A stretch of DNA of 64,000 nucleotides from Alphaproteobacteria bacterium (GTDB taxonomy: Bacteria > Pseudomonadota > Alphaproteobacteria > Rs-D84), in NCBI GenBank assembly GCA_017463185.1, contig JAFTPS010000010.1, forward strand, positions 1 through 64,000, in the 5' to 3' direction. The position numbers and the translations under genes were made by a program. Positions 26,673 to 34,478 of this stretch are shown in pieces. The notes under the pieces are model-generated. The model was not told where the DNA came from and did not search any database. It saw only the letters and a list, made by a program, of their open reading frames with translations. How positions within the stretch are numbered: the stretch's first letter is position 1; each line of letters opens with the position of its first letter.

Positions 26673-26900
26673 ATGAAATCTATTGAAAAATTATCTTGGT
26701 TCGTTGCACTGTTTGGTTTGATTGGGATAATCGGAATGTCATTGGCATTGTGGATTTTACCAATGTGGCTTATGGTTGATACGGGCATCAGCATTGGTAT
26801 TGGTGGCGGCGTTTTGATGATGTCTACATTCTTTGGAATGCTGTTGTTGGGAATGACAGGTTTAATTTCCCTGGAACGGAAACACTCAATTAAACACTAA
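26673..26900 (+). CDS. Small membrane protein, 75 aa
   Basis: Two predicted membrane helices (about 9-35 and 43-66) with a short loop and a basic C-terminus (ERKHSIKH). AAGGAG lies before the ATG. Flanked on both sides by terminators, so it forms its own transcript. Function unknown. Confidence 0.7.
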   Translation: MKSIEKLSWFVALFGLIGIIGMSLALWILPMWLMVDTGISIGIGGGVLMMSTFFGMLLLGMTGLISLERKHSIKH

Positions 26901-26902
26901 AA

Positions 26903-26926
26903 ATTCCGCCCCAAACGGGGCGGTAA
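26903..26926. terminator. Bidirectional terminator
   Basis: CCGCCCC-aaa-CGGGGCGG with flanking A and T tracts, between the convergent genes 26673-26900 and 26927-27502. Confidence 0.75.
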
Positions 26927-27502
26927 TTATTTTTCGTATGATTTTGCATTGGCAATCAGTGCCTGGCTTATGTCCTGCTTGGCCAGGAATTGGCACGCAT
27001 ACAGTGCCTGGGCCGTTCCACCGCCGTGCGGATTGCCACTGTTATAGAAATTGCGTTTTTCGGCCTCGCGATTTTTCTCGGGCATATTTTCTATGGTCAT
27101 CAGGTATGCTGTCTGTGCGATACCAACTGCTGCAAAATATAACCCGTGCTGACTTTCAAAATATCCTGCCCCGTCAAAGTACTCTAAATATTCCTGATTA
27201 TTATGTGACCAGCGTTTCTGTACCAATACGCCCGCCGCAACCAGGTGGTCGCGTACCAGTCTTTCTATTTGGTCGGGTGATTTTTCAAAAATTTGTACAC
27301 CTTGACTTTTTACCAGGTCCGCCACCGATGAATATATTTTTGTATTCAATGCCGTCATCCGGTTCACGATTTTCAGACTTTCTGGGAATTTTGTTGCAAT
27401 ATCTTGGGCGGAAGCACCCTTGTGCGCTTTGGCAATTTGCTCTATTTCAAAATCGGCTTTTTGCCTAACCAGTTTTTCTGACGCCTGCTTAAATTTGTTC
27501 AT
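26927..27502 (-). CDS. Hypothetical protein, 191 aa
   Basis: Start taken at 27502, with AAAGGA upstream; the open frame extends to 27574. A soluble, helical N-terminal half is followed by a segment rich in Tyr and Gly (QEYLEYFDGAGYFESQHGLY) and a short Gly-rich loop (NPHGGGTAQALYACQF). No signal peptide. I do not recognise the family. Confidence 0.65.
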   Translation of the reverse strand: MNKFKQASEKLVRQKADFEIEQIAKAHKGASAQDIATKFPESLKIVNRMTALNTKIYSSVADLVKSQGVQIFEKSPDQIERLVRDHLVAAGVLVQKRWSHNNQEYLEYFDGAGYFESQHGLYFAAVGIAQTAYLMTIENMPEKNREAEKRNFYNSGNPHGGGTAQALYACQFLAKQDISQALIANAKSYEK

Positions 27503-27562
27503 AATCAATCCTTTTAGATATAAACAAATCATATCATATTTTTGGTATGTTGTAAAATTATA

Positions 27563-27584
27563 AAACGCCCACAACGAGGCGTTT
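27563..27584 (-). terminator. Probable terminator of the 27620 gene
   Basis: AAACGCC-tcgttgt-GGGCGTTT (minus strand) followed by TATAATTTTAC. The T tail is weak. Confidence 0.55.
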
Positions 27585-27619
27585 GAATATCGGTTGTTCT
27601 ATTGGTGCAATTTGCGGTT

Positions 27620-28057
27620 TTAATCTGAAACCATAGTTCCACACAGTTCAACGGCATAAAAACCATCGCCTTTTATTTCTGTGCCACAAAATAAACGCCA
27701 TGAACAGTTGCTATTCTCGTTATCACCCACAATTTCTTTCATCGTTTTGTAATCAATGGTGTTTACCAAACATTTTCCGGGTTTGATATACTGCTGGGGA
27801 TTTTCAATGGACAAAAACTTTGCTGTTTTTTCTTTGTTGTTATATATCTGCAAAATTTCGGGTGTTTCATCAACATAAGTTAAAAAGTCCCCGCGTTTCC
27901 CTTCGCTAATGATAATCGCGTTTTCATCCCAGTTCTGACGCTGTTGATTTATAAAAGTGACAAAGTCAGCATCGCCTTCTGGATGTGATGTAAACTCTTG
28001 ATCTTGACCACAAGCAGCCAATGTAATAATTGGCAAAATTAAAAATATTTTTTTCAT
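27620..28057 (-). CDS. Small lipoprotein, 145 aa
   Basis: Signal peptide with lipobox LAAC at Cys16, so outer- or inner-membrane lipoprotein; the residue after Cys is Gly, with no Asp retention signal at +2. The mature part is about 130 residues with four further Cys, three in the C-terminal third (CSWRLFCGTE, VELCGT). I do not recognise the family. AAGGAG precedes the ATG. Candidate attenuator A lies directly upstream, ending in a terminator just before the ribosome binding site. Confidence 0.75.
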   Translation of the reverse strand: MKKIFLILPIITLAACGQDQEFTSHPEGDADFVTFINQQRQNWDENAIIISEGKRGDFLTYVDETPEILQIYNNKEKTAKFLSIENPQQYIKPGKCLVNTIDYKTMKEIVGDNENSNCSWRLFCGTEIKGDGFYAVELCGTMVSD

Positions 28058-28075
28058 TTTATCTCCTTTTTTAAT

Positions 28076-28285
28076 AAAAAAACAAGACCACCAAAAACAG
28101 TGGTCGGGGAGTTCTCAAATCACTTTATCATTGATTCTGTGACCTTCATATATACGTCAACAGCTCACCAACCATAAGTCAGGGCTAACGCAAAAAACAC
28201 CGATAACATCAATTTAACGATGCTTTCGCACCGGATAAAGTGGGCTTGAGAAATGCCCCGAACCCAATCTCTCAGGTTCCCAGAA
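28076..28285 (-). promoter_or_regulatory. Candidate attenuator leader A
   Basis: Minus-strand leader of the lipoprotein gene. Close to its predicted 5' end is an 8-bp hairpin, GAACCTGA-gaga-TTGGGTTC (28259-28280). It is followed by GGGGC-...-AAGCCC. Strand 2 GGTTGGTGAGC (28163-28173) can pair with strand 3 CTCCCCGACC (28102-28111) with one mismatch. Strand 3 runs into the terminator GACCAC...GTGGTC (28086-28105), which has a T7 tail (28076-28085). The ribosome binding site follows. In place of the ACAACAGGG...CCCGAAAGC module of copies B, C and D it has the shorter GAC-gtatatatgaag-GTC. The promoter is not clear. Confidence 0.72.
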
Positions 28286-28332
28286 GTTATGCTATAAAAA
28301 GTTTGAAAGTTTAAATGTCTTGCGACGTTGTT

Positions 28333-29010
28333 TTATGTGTGTTTTGCCAGTAAATCTTTCCATTTTTGTGGTGCGTTTACTTCATCAAAATAATCTTTCA
28401 AGAAATTGGCTATCGTTTTATGTTTCTTTTCGGCGTATTTACGACCGGGTTCAGTTAAACACATATCACGTAAATGAAATATTTTAACAAAAAAATGATT
28501 TACACAGGGGTCAACTTTTGATTTTCTGTATGTGTCAGCATCCATTTCTTCTGGAAAACAATCCGAATCAAAAAATGGCTCGTCACTGCCTGAACGATAT
28601 TCCATACAGCGCAACATACCAATCGCCCCAGATGCATCGCACATATCTGCATCGGATACAATTGCACCTTCAACTCCGTGTGCTTTGATTCCTTTTAGTC
28701 GTTTGCTGTATCCAATAGTTTTTACAATGTTGATGCATTTATCACAGAAATCGTCATCAAATCCAGAATTCGCCAATATGCGTCTGGTGTTGGTCATCAA
28801 GCGTTCTGATTCTTCGCCGAATAATTTATAGTCGTCGCAATCGTGCAACAGTGCCGCAGCGGCAACCAAATCACGATTGATGGACGGAATCTCGTCGCAA
28901 AATTTCATAGCTGTATTATAAACGCGAAAGACGTGTTTATCATCATGTCCATTAGAATTATCTTTAAGCAATTCAGAAACGGCTTTTTTTATATATTCAA
29001 TACCCGTCAT
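28333..29010 (-). CDS. HD-domain phosphohydrolase
   Basis: Start at 29010, where AAAAAGG lies 7 bases upstream; the open frame runs to 29094. About 225 residues with the HD metal-binding pattern: His in DDKHVFRVYNTA, His-Asp in ALLHDCDDYKLFG and Asp in VSDADMCDASG. Members hydrolyse nucleotides or phosphoesters in the cytosol. The substrate is unknown. A perfect 10-bp inverted repeat lies just upstream (29031-29052) and probably binds a regulator. A second HD protein is at 35208-35819. Confidence 0.82.
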   Translation of the reverse strand: MTGIEYIKKAVSELLKDNSNGHDDKHVFRVYNTAMKFCDEIPSINRDLVAAAALLHDCDDYKLFGEESERLMTNTRRILANSGFDDDFCDKCINIVKTIGYSKRLKGIKAHGVEGAIVSDADMCDASGAIGMLRCMEYRSGSDEPFFDSDCFPEEMDADTYRKSKVDPCVNHFFVKIFHLRDMCLTEPGRKYAEKKHKTIANFLKDYFDEVNAPQKWKDLLAKHT

Positions 29011-29030
29011 ACGCAAAACCTTTTTGTTGT

Positions 29031-29052
29031 TTGATACCAATTTTGGTATCAA
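29031..29052. promoter_or_regulatory. Inverted repeat, candidate operator
   Basis: TTGATACCAA-tt-TTGGTATCAA, two perfect 10-base arms, 21 bp upstream of the HD-domain gene start on the minus strand. No T run follows, so it is not a terminator. Confidence 0.6.
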
Positions 29053-29129
29053 TTTCTGTATGCAAAATTTATACCATAAATAATTCCAACACACAACATT
29101 TTTTCATGGGGCGCAGTTCTAATTATTGA

Positions 29130-29408
29130 AGCCACAGGAAACGCACAGGCGTATCTGAAAGTTTTGACAATATAGCAAATGCGTGCGCACAAGCAAACCA
29201 TGCATTCCGAACAGATTATAGCAGCAAAAAAGACGTAGAAATACACGTAAGTATGCTGGAAAATATTGACCAAACTGAAAAGGTCATAAATTATTGTCAA
29301 AAAGAACTGTGGCATGAGTATTGGGACAAAAGCAGTGTTATAAGAATGAAATTTTCAGACGACATCTTTTCGCTAAAAAAGCACAATGCTCAAGCCCCAG
29401 CCCTTTAG
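29130..29408 (+). pseudogene. Remnant of a coding region without start
   Basis: 93 in-frame codons ending in TAG at 29406, preceded by an in-frame TGA at 29127. The translation has protein-like composition: SESFDNIANACAQANHAF, then KDVEIHVSMLENIDQTEKV, then CQKELWHEYWDKSSVIRMKF. No ATG with a ribosome binding site exists before 29253. It looks like the C-terminal part of a helical protein whose 5' part has been lost. I do not recognise the family. Confidence 0.55.
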
Positions 29409-29465
29409 AGATTTTTACTGCCCCCCCAACATCTGTCTTTTCAATGCTAATACGGGGGACTGCCA

Positions 29466-29534
29466 AATCGTCTCAAAAAACATTGCAAATCGTCTCAAAA
29501 AATGATACGATTCTGACATAAAAGTGAGACGATT
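29466..29534. promoter_or_regulatory. Promoter and four-site operator of the Fic gene
   Basis: AATCGTCTCA occurs at 29466-29475 and 29488-29497. Its inverse occurs as TGATACGATT at 29503-29512 (one mismatch) and TGAGACGATT at 29525-29534. Starts within each pair are 22 bp apart, so the array is symmetric about 29500. A promoter TTGCAA (29483-29488), N17, TACGAT (29506-29511) lies inside it. The last site abuts the ATG. A bound repressor would cover both the promoter and the start. Confidence 0.8.
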
Positions 29535-30554
29535 ATGACAAAAAGACAAGATTTTATATTACAATTTATAAAACAGCACCCAAATACCAACAGCGCTGCA
29601 ATCGTTGAATATATGGCAAATGCGTGGGCAGAAAAAAGCTCTCGCGCCACTGTTTTACGTGATATTGATGCACTGATATCTGGTGGAATGGTCGTAAAAT
29701 CTGGCTCGGCACGTGCAACGACGTATGCGCCCGCAATTGATATAGAATCTTACTTTGCAATTGACCCAGACAATCGCACATTGAAACACGAATACTTCAA
29801 TTTTGACATTTGGGACATGATGCACGATTTGTTTAGTGCCAAGGAATTATCCGAACTGGACATGCAAAATAAGACATACAGACAAAACAAAGCAGAATTA
29901 TCCCCAACGGAATTGAAGAAAGAAATTGAACGTCTGACAATTGAATTTGCGTGGAAATCGTCCAAAATAGAAGGTAATACATACACCCTGTTGGATACAG
30001 AACGCCTGATAAAGGATAAAACCGAAGCAGCAGGCAAAAAGAAAGACGAAGCCATAATGATTTTGAATCACAAGGCGGCGCTGGATTTTATTTTTCAGCA
30101 GCCGGATTTCTTTGAACAAATCACAATCGCCAAAATAGAACATATTCACAGATTACTGACAGGGGAACTTGAGATAGAAAACGGTATCCGCCAAAGACGT
30201 GTCAGAATCATTGGTACAAACTATCGCCCACTGGATAACAGACAGCAGATAATGGAAGCGTTGGAAAAAATGGTTGAACTGATAAATGCCTTTACTCATC
30301 CATTGGAAAAGGCACTGGCCGCAGTATTGCTGATTTCGTATATTCAACCGTTTGAAGATGGAAACAAGCGCACAGCACGTACAGTAGGCAATGCGTTATT
30401 GTTGGCCGCCGACTATTGTCCATTGTCCTATCGCAGTGCAGACGAGATAGAGTATAAGAAAGGCATGATATTATTTTACGAGCAGAACGATTGGTCGTAC
30501 TTCAAAACAATATTCACCGACCAGTTCCGTCAAGGAATAGAAAAATATTTCTGA
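29535..30554 (+). CDS. Fic-family protein with N-terminal winged helix
   Basis: 339 residues. Residues 1-70 form a helix-turn-helix of winged type (NSAAIVEYMANAW, then SRATVLRDIDALISGGMV). Residues 135-150 carry the class II inhibitory motif SSKIEG (Ser142 to Gly147). The Fic core motif at 271-282 reads QPFEDGNKRTAR, against the usual HPF.DGN.R..R, so the catalytic His is Gln271. The protein may therefore not transfer AMP, or may act by another chemistry. It most likely represses its own promoter through the symmetric sites at 29466-29534. Terminator at 30559. Confidence 0.85.
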   Translation: MTKRQDFILQFIKQHPNTNSAAIVEYMANAWAEKSSRATVLRDIDALISGGMVVKSGSARATTYAPAIDIESYFAIDPDNRTLKHEYFNFDIWDMMHDLFSAKELSELDMQNKTYRQNKAELSPTELKKEIERLTIEFAWKSSKIEGNTYTLLDTERLIKDKTEAAGKKKDEAIMILNHKAALDFIFQQPDFFEQITIAKIEHIHRLLTGELEIENGIRQRRVRIIGTNYRPLDNRQQIMEALEKMVELINAFTHPLEKALAAVLLISYIQPFEDGNKRTARTVGNALLLAADYCPLSYRSADEIEYKKGMILFYEQNDWSYFKTIFTDQFRQGIEKYF

Positions 30555-30558
30555 CATA

Positions 30559-30583
30559 AAAATCCCCCATCCAAGGGGGATTT
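30559..30583. terminator. Bidirectional terminator
   Basis: AAATCCCCC-atccaag-GGGGATTT hairpin between the convergent fic-like gene and the lipoprotein gene 30605-32137. Confidence 0.75.
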
Positions 30584-30604
30584 GTGTATTGGTGCGAAAA
30601 TAAA

Positions 30605-32137
30605 CTACTTCGCGGCCCCAAAAGCTACGTTCATACGTATTTCGCCTTCTGGAACAGTTTCAACATACTGTGTCACACCGTTGACCTCGTTTGGATTAGC
30701 GTTCACACCATAGTATGAAATTTCCAATTTACCATTTACTGTACTGTTTTCGTCATAACCGCCACCATTATAATTGCCGGTAATATAGTTATCTACAGTT
30801 TTTTCAGATGCGGCAACACCATCTACAAACACACGATAGTTGTTATCAACATTTTCCCCATTAGAAAAAGATATGCTGGCTGTGCTATCGCTTGTTTTTA
30901 CAATTTCTACATCATACCAATTATTTTCAGAAAAATTCATATTGATAGTTTCTGTACCATCTGCAAACACCAAGGTAGCATCTGCCCCCAAGGAAAGTTC
31001 ATCGCCAGAGTCGTCGCTTCCTGCCACCGCTCCAACGGCATATCCAGCAAATTCGTGACGACCACTAAGCTCTGACCTTGCTATCTTCTTGTCTGCATAA
31101 CCACCTGCAAATGGGGTGATAGAATTTTCCGTTCCCTGAACGGCGCCAGACGATAATTCAGATTCTATCAGGGCGATTTTCATTCCACCAAAATCAGAAT
31201 ATCTCAAACCGTATTCAGCCCCATAAGTTTGAACGGTGACAGTTCCTTCAAGTTTTCTATCCTTTAACACAGCCTCTTGAACCAATTCAAAAACCTTGTC
31301 TTCTTTGCGCGTAAAAGTTGTTGTGCTGTCTGGGTTGACACTAACACCTTCGCCATTATCAGACACATACGACACCATATCTGCCGCTATGATACTGCCA
31401 TCTTCCCCAAGTCCGAACGTCAAAACATCTAACGTACCTTCACCGTCATTTGCACTTGAAGCCAAGGTCATTTCTACACCACTCAGGTCAAATTCCTTGT
31501 ATTGCATATCTTCTTTGGTCTGCTCAAAATCGTCTTTCAAGTCACCACCAATAATACCTGTGATAAACCCTGCCAGACCTGCACAATCGTCAGAGTCTAA
31601 AAAGCTATCAAAATCCCCCGCGCTGCCGCCAATAAGTGTAAAGGCATCTTTCAGGTCATTGATAAATTTGTTGTATGCTTCTTCACCTTGTTTCTTGTAT
31701 TCATTCATTTTAGCCAACAAATCTTCGTCCGATTTATCAAACCATCCCATGTGATTTATCTTGCCCTTGGCCCATTCCCAACGTTTATCATTATCCATAC
31801 CATGACCTGTACGCAAAGAATATGTGGCGGCTGATGTTTCTTCGTCTTGGTATGTTTTGCCCAATGTCTGTTCAACCATATCAATCAATTCTGCACGATT
31901 ATCCAATGCAATGCCTGTCACAGATGCATTTGATGCCCGAACAGTATCGCTAATCGTTTCCGTAATCAATACTGGTGCTTCTATGGTTGGTACATCTGGG
32001 ACGATTGGCGTATCTGGGGTGTTTGGTGTTTCTGGGATACTTGGCACATCACCAATGCCGGCACCACCACCTGAACCGCCACTGCCACCACATGCGGCCA
32101 GTGCTAAAACAGATGTCAATAATACAAGTTTTTTCAT
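30605..32137 (-). CDS. Putative Slam-dependent surface lipoprotein 2
   Basis: 510 residues with lipobox LAAC at Cys16, followed by a Gly/Ser linker (GGSGGSGGGAGIG) and a Pro-rich spacer. The C-terminal 130 residues are beta-rich and end in ISYYGVNANPNEVNG...NVAFGAAK, which resembles the last strands of the TbpB-type eight-stranded barrel (FYG..A.E..G...FG) that Slam recognises. The central part (about 100-330) is partly helical and acidic, and I do not recognise it. AAAGGAGC precedes the ATG, 26 bases after the Slam gene. Likely displayed on the outer face of the outer membrane; ligand unknown. Confidence 0.75.
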   Translation of the reverse strand: MKKLVLLTSVLALAACGGSGGSGGGAGIGDVPSIPETPNTPDTPIVPDVPTIEAPVLITETISDTVRASNASVTGIALDNRAELIDMVEQTLGKTYQDEETSAATYSLRTGHGMDNDKRWEWAKGKINHMGWFDKSDEDLLAKMNEYKKQGEEAYNKFINDLKDAFTLIGGSAGDFDSFLDSDDCAGLAGFITGIIGGDLKDDFEQTKEDMQYKEFDLSGVEMTLASSANDGEGTLDVLTFGLGEDGSIIAADMVSYVSDNGEGVSVNPDSTTTFTRKEDKVFELVQEAVLKDRKLEGTVTVQTYGAEYGLRYSDFGGMKIALIESELSSGAVQGTENSITPFAGGYADKKIARSELSGRHEFAGYAVGAVAGSDDSGDELSLGADATLVFADGTETINMNFSENNWYDVEIVKTSDSTASISFSNGENVDNNYRVFVDGVAASEKTVDNYITGNYNGGGYDENSTVNGKLEISYYGVNANPNEVNGVTQYVETVPEGEIRMNVAFGAAK

Positions 32138-32163
32138 GTTTTGCTCCTTTTGTTATGTTGTTA

Positions 32164-33522
32164 TCAGAATCTTTGTTGCATGGTAAATTCAATCGCCGTC
32201 TTGTTATATTCACGTTGCCATATATTTGAATCCCGTTGTGTATAGCTGAATGTAATTGTCGGCACAAAGCCCCATATATCCAATTTGTTGTTTGATAGTG
32301 ACAGAGCATAACGATGTGTAAAGTCCCGCTCGGTTATTTCCTTGAATTGATTGTTATCCACCGTCCAACGCGCATCATCATACAGCGACCAATATACTGA
32401 CGGCTCAAAATATGCGTGAAATCCCCATGGCAATTCTGCACCCAACCCCACAGATAAACTTGGTTGCCAGTATGCGTATATTGGACTGGCGGTATCTTCG
32501 CGGGTAATACCGGCACGCAGATTCATATAAACACTTGCGCTAAATGAATATGTCAGGCGCATGTTTGCTGAGTATGTCTGACCGCTCAAAAAATCCCCAT
32601 ACAGGTCATATTCGTTATTCATGGCGCGCAGATATAATCCACCCGACAATCTGCGTGTAAAGTCATAATTTGTATCCAATCGTGCGCCCACAGACCAGTT
32701 GTATCTTTCCCATCCATACCAACGCCGCGCCGCGATACCTGCCAACCAAATATCCCCACGATTCCAAACAAAGCGTGGCCCCGTAGATGCACCGATATAC
32801 AGGTCATCAAATTCGTGTTTGTCGTATATATTGCTGTAAAGATTGATGTCTGATTTCCATCGCCACTGGTCAGACAATTTGAATTCATAAGACCCGCCCA
32901 ATGTCAGATTTGTCCCGATTGCAGATTCCGGTTCATTCAAATCACGACACATCAGCCCGAACATAGTCGCCACACATTCTTGACCGCCGGCGGCATTATT
33001 TACATTGTTATCTGGCGCGGCCCCAATATTGAACCATACATTCCAATTTTTGTTCTTGCGTACGATGTACCGATAATAATTCATAAGTCCGCGTGCATTT
33101 TCCGGCAAATCTTTCCCCGCCATGGCCAAACGCAGGTGATAGTCGGCACGTGACCATTGTTCGGTGTGTATATAACACGTTGCCAGTTCAAAGCGTATAC
33201 GCGCCAGGTTCGGTTGGTCATCCAGTATCTTGCGATATATCTTGATTGCGGATTCATAATCACCACGTTTTTGGGCAATCTGTGCCAGTAAAAACCAGCG
33301 TTCTATTTCCAGTGCCACATTATTCATTTTCGGTGTCTGGGTCAGGATTTGCAACGCATGGTCATAATCCCCATGGTCAACCATTGTTCCGGCCAGTTGC
33401 ATCGCCTGTGTCGTGGTCATGGTGATTTCTTTTGGGGTGTTTTTTGTTTTGGTATCAGGTTTTGCCCAGGCGACCCCAGGCAAAACCATAACCAACGCAA
33501 AGATTAAACAATACAGACGCAT
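32164..33522 (-). CDS. Surface lipoprotein assembly modifier (Slam, DUF560 / SlipAM)
   Basis: 452 residues. Signal peptide of 20 residues ending in AWA. Residues about 35-150 are TPR-like repeats (GDYDHALQILTQ, GDYESAIKIYRKIL, ARIRFELATCYIH). A linker NYYRYIVRKNKNWNVWF and the segment GAAPDNNVNNA match the start of the Slam barrel, and the remainder is a beta barrel with many alternating aromatic strands ending in a C-terminal Phe (TMQQRF). Slam moves lipoproteins such as TbpB and HpuA across the outer membrane (type XI secretion). It lies between two lipoprotein genes, with no gap after the first and 26 bases before the second. Confidence 0.85.
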   Translation of the reverse strand: MRLYCLIFALVMVLPGVAWAKPDTKTKNTPKEITMTTTQAMQLAGTMVDHGDYDHALQILTQTPKMNNVALEIERWFLLAQIAQKRGDYESAIKIYRKILDDQPNLARIRFELATCYIHTEQWSRADYHLRLAMAGKDLPENARGLMNYYRYIVRKNKNWNVWFNIGAAPDNNVNNAAGGQECVATMFGLMCRDLNEPESAIGTNLTLGGSYEFKLSDQWRWKSDINLYSNIYDKHEFDDLYIGASTGPRFVWNRGDIWLAGIAARRWYGWERYNWSVGARLDTNYDFTRRLSGGLYLRAMNNEYDLYGDFLSGQTYSANMRLTYSFSASVYMNLRAGITREDTASPIYAYWQPSLSVGLGAELPWGFHAYFEPSVYWSLYDDARWTVDNNQFKEITERDFTHRYALSLSNNKLDIWGFVPTITFSYTQRDSNIWQREYNKTAIEFTMQQRF

Positions 33523-34461
33523 TTACTGGGCCACTTTCCCACCAAACGTAGAATGGAAATGAACAGTATTGCCAATCGCACCTTCCAGGTCATACACCCC
33601 AAGTTCAGCAGTCGCTTCACTGGCTGTGGCATCTTCACCATAAAAATTCACCGAAACAGACGCGTAACCCATATCGTCCATAGAAATAGGTTCTGACACG
33701 TTCGCCAGTGCAAATGTATTATCTATGTCTACATTATCTGGATTGGAAAATGCAATATTCTGTCCTGTAGTATCTGTGGCACTATTATATCTAACTTTGT
33801 ACCATTTGTCTGCATCCGATTTTGTAAAATCCATTACCAATGTATACGCACCTGTTGTGCCATTGAAAACCAGATTTGCATCATCTGTATTTGTTATCAT
33901 AACATCCGAACCATCCGTAATGTCGGACCCAATCACAGCCACCGCGCTTCCTGTAAAAGAATTTGTACCGTTGACGGTTTGAATCTCTTTATCTGAATTT
34001 CCTGCCAAAAGAGGCGCCCATGTTGCTTCTGTTTCATATCCTGACACCATCGTTTTTACATACATCATACCAAAGTCGGCAAATTTCAGACCGGCACGTC
34101 TGCCATACAGTTGAACCGCACCGTCTTCTAATACTCCTTTATTTTCGCCATCAGGATATTCTATACTTGAAATCTTGCCCGTTTCTGGAACAACATGATA
34201 TGTGACACCGTTTGTTTCGCCTTCTGGCGTTTCCCAAGTTTCTGCTAATGCAATAATTTGTCCTTTGTCATTTGTGCTTACAACATAGTCCCCGTCAAAG
34301 GCAACGTTTTCTACTGCGGTAGCTCCACCGATTTCGGGTATGATTGGTGTAGTGTTTCCTGTAGGTGCCCCGCCAATACCGGCACCACCACCCGAACCGC
34401 CACTGCCACCACCACATGCAGTCAATGCTAAAATAGATGTCAAAATCGCAAGTTTTTTCAT
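33523..34461 (-). CDS. Putative Slam-dependent surface lipoprotein 1
   Basis: 312 residues with lipobox LTAC at Cys16 and a long Gly/Ser linker (GGGSGGSGGGAGIGG). The mature part is all beta. The last 60 residues, with SVSVNFYGEDATASEATAEL and HFHSTFGGKVAQ, match the FYG..A.E..G...FGG end of TbpB-type barrels. First gene of the Slam operon, preceded by candidate attenuator B and a good promoter. GGGAG lies before the ATG. It is probably a surface binding protein; ligand unknown. No TonB-dependent receptor lies beside it, unlike tbp or hpu loci. Confidence 0.75.
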   Translation of the reverse strand: MKKLAILTSILALTACGGGSGGSGGGAGIGGAPTGNTTPIIPEIGGATAVENVAFDGDYVVSTNDKGQIIALAETWETPEGETNGVTYHVVPETGKISSIEYPDGENKGVLEDGAVQLYGRRAGLKFADFGMMYVKTMVSGYETEATWAPLLAGNSDKEIQTVNGTNSFTGSAVAVIGSDITDGSDVMITNTDDANLVFNGTTGAYTLVMDFTKSDADKWYKVRYNSATDTTGQNIAFSNPDNVDIDNTFALANVSEPISMDDMGYASVSVNFYGEDATASEATAELGVYDLEGAIGNTVHFHSTFGGKVAQ

Positions 34462-34478
34462 ATATAACTCCCATGTAT

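Noticed and set aside
29107-29115. TGGGGCGCA as an attachment site matching the end of tRNA-Gln
   Set aside because: Only 9 bases are shared with the tRNA 3' end and the flanks differ, which is too little to call an att site.
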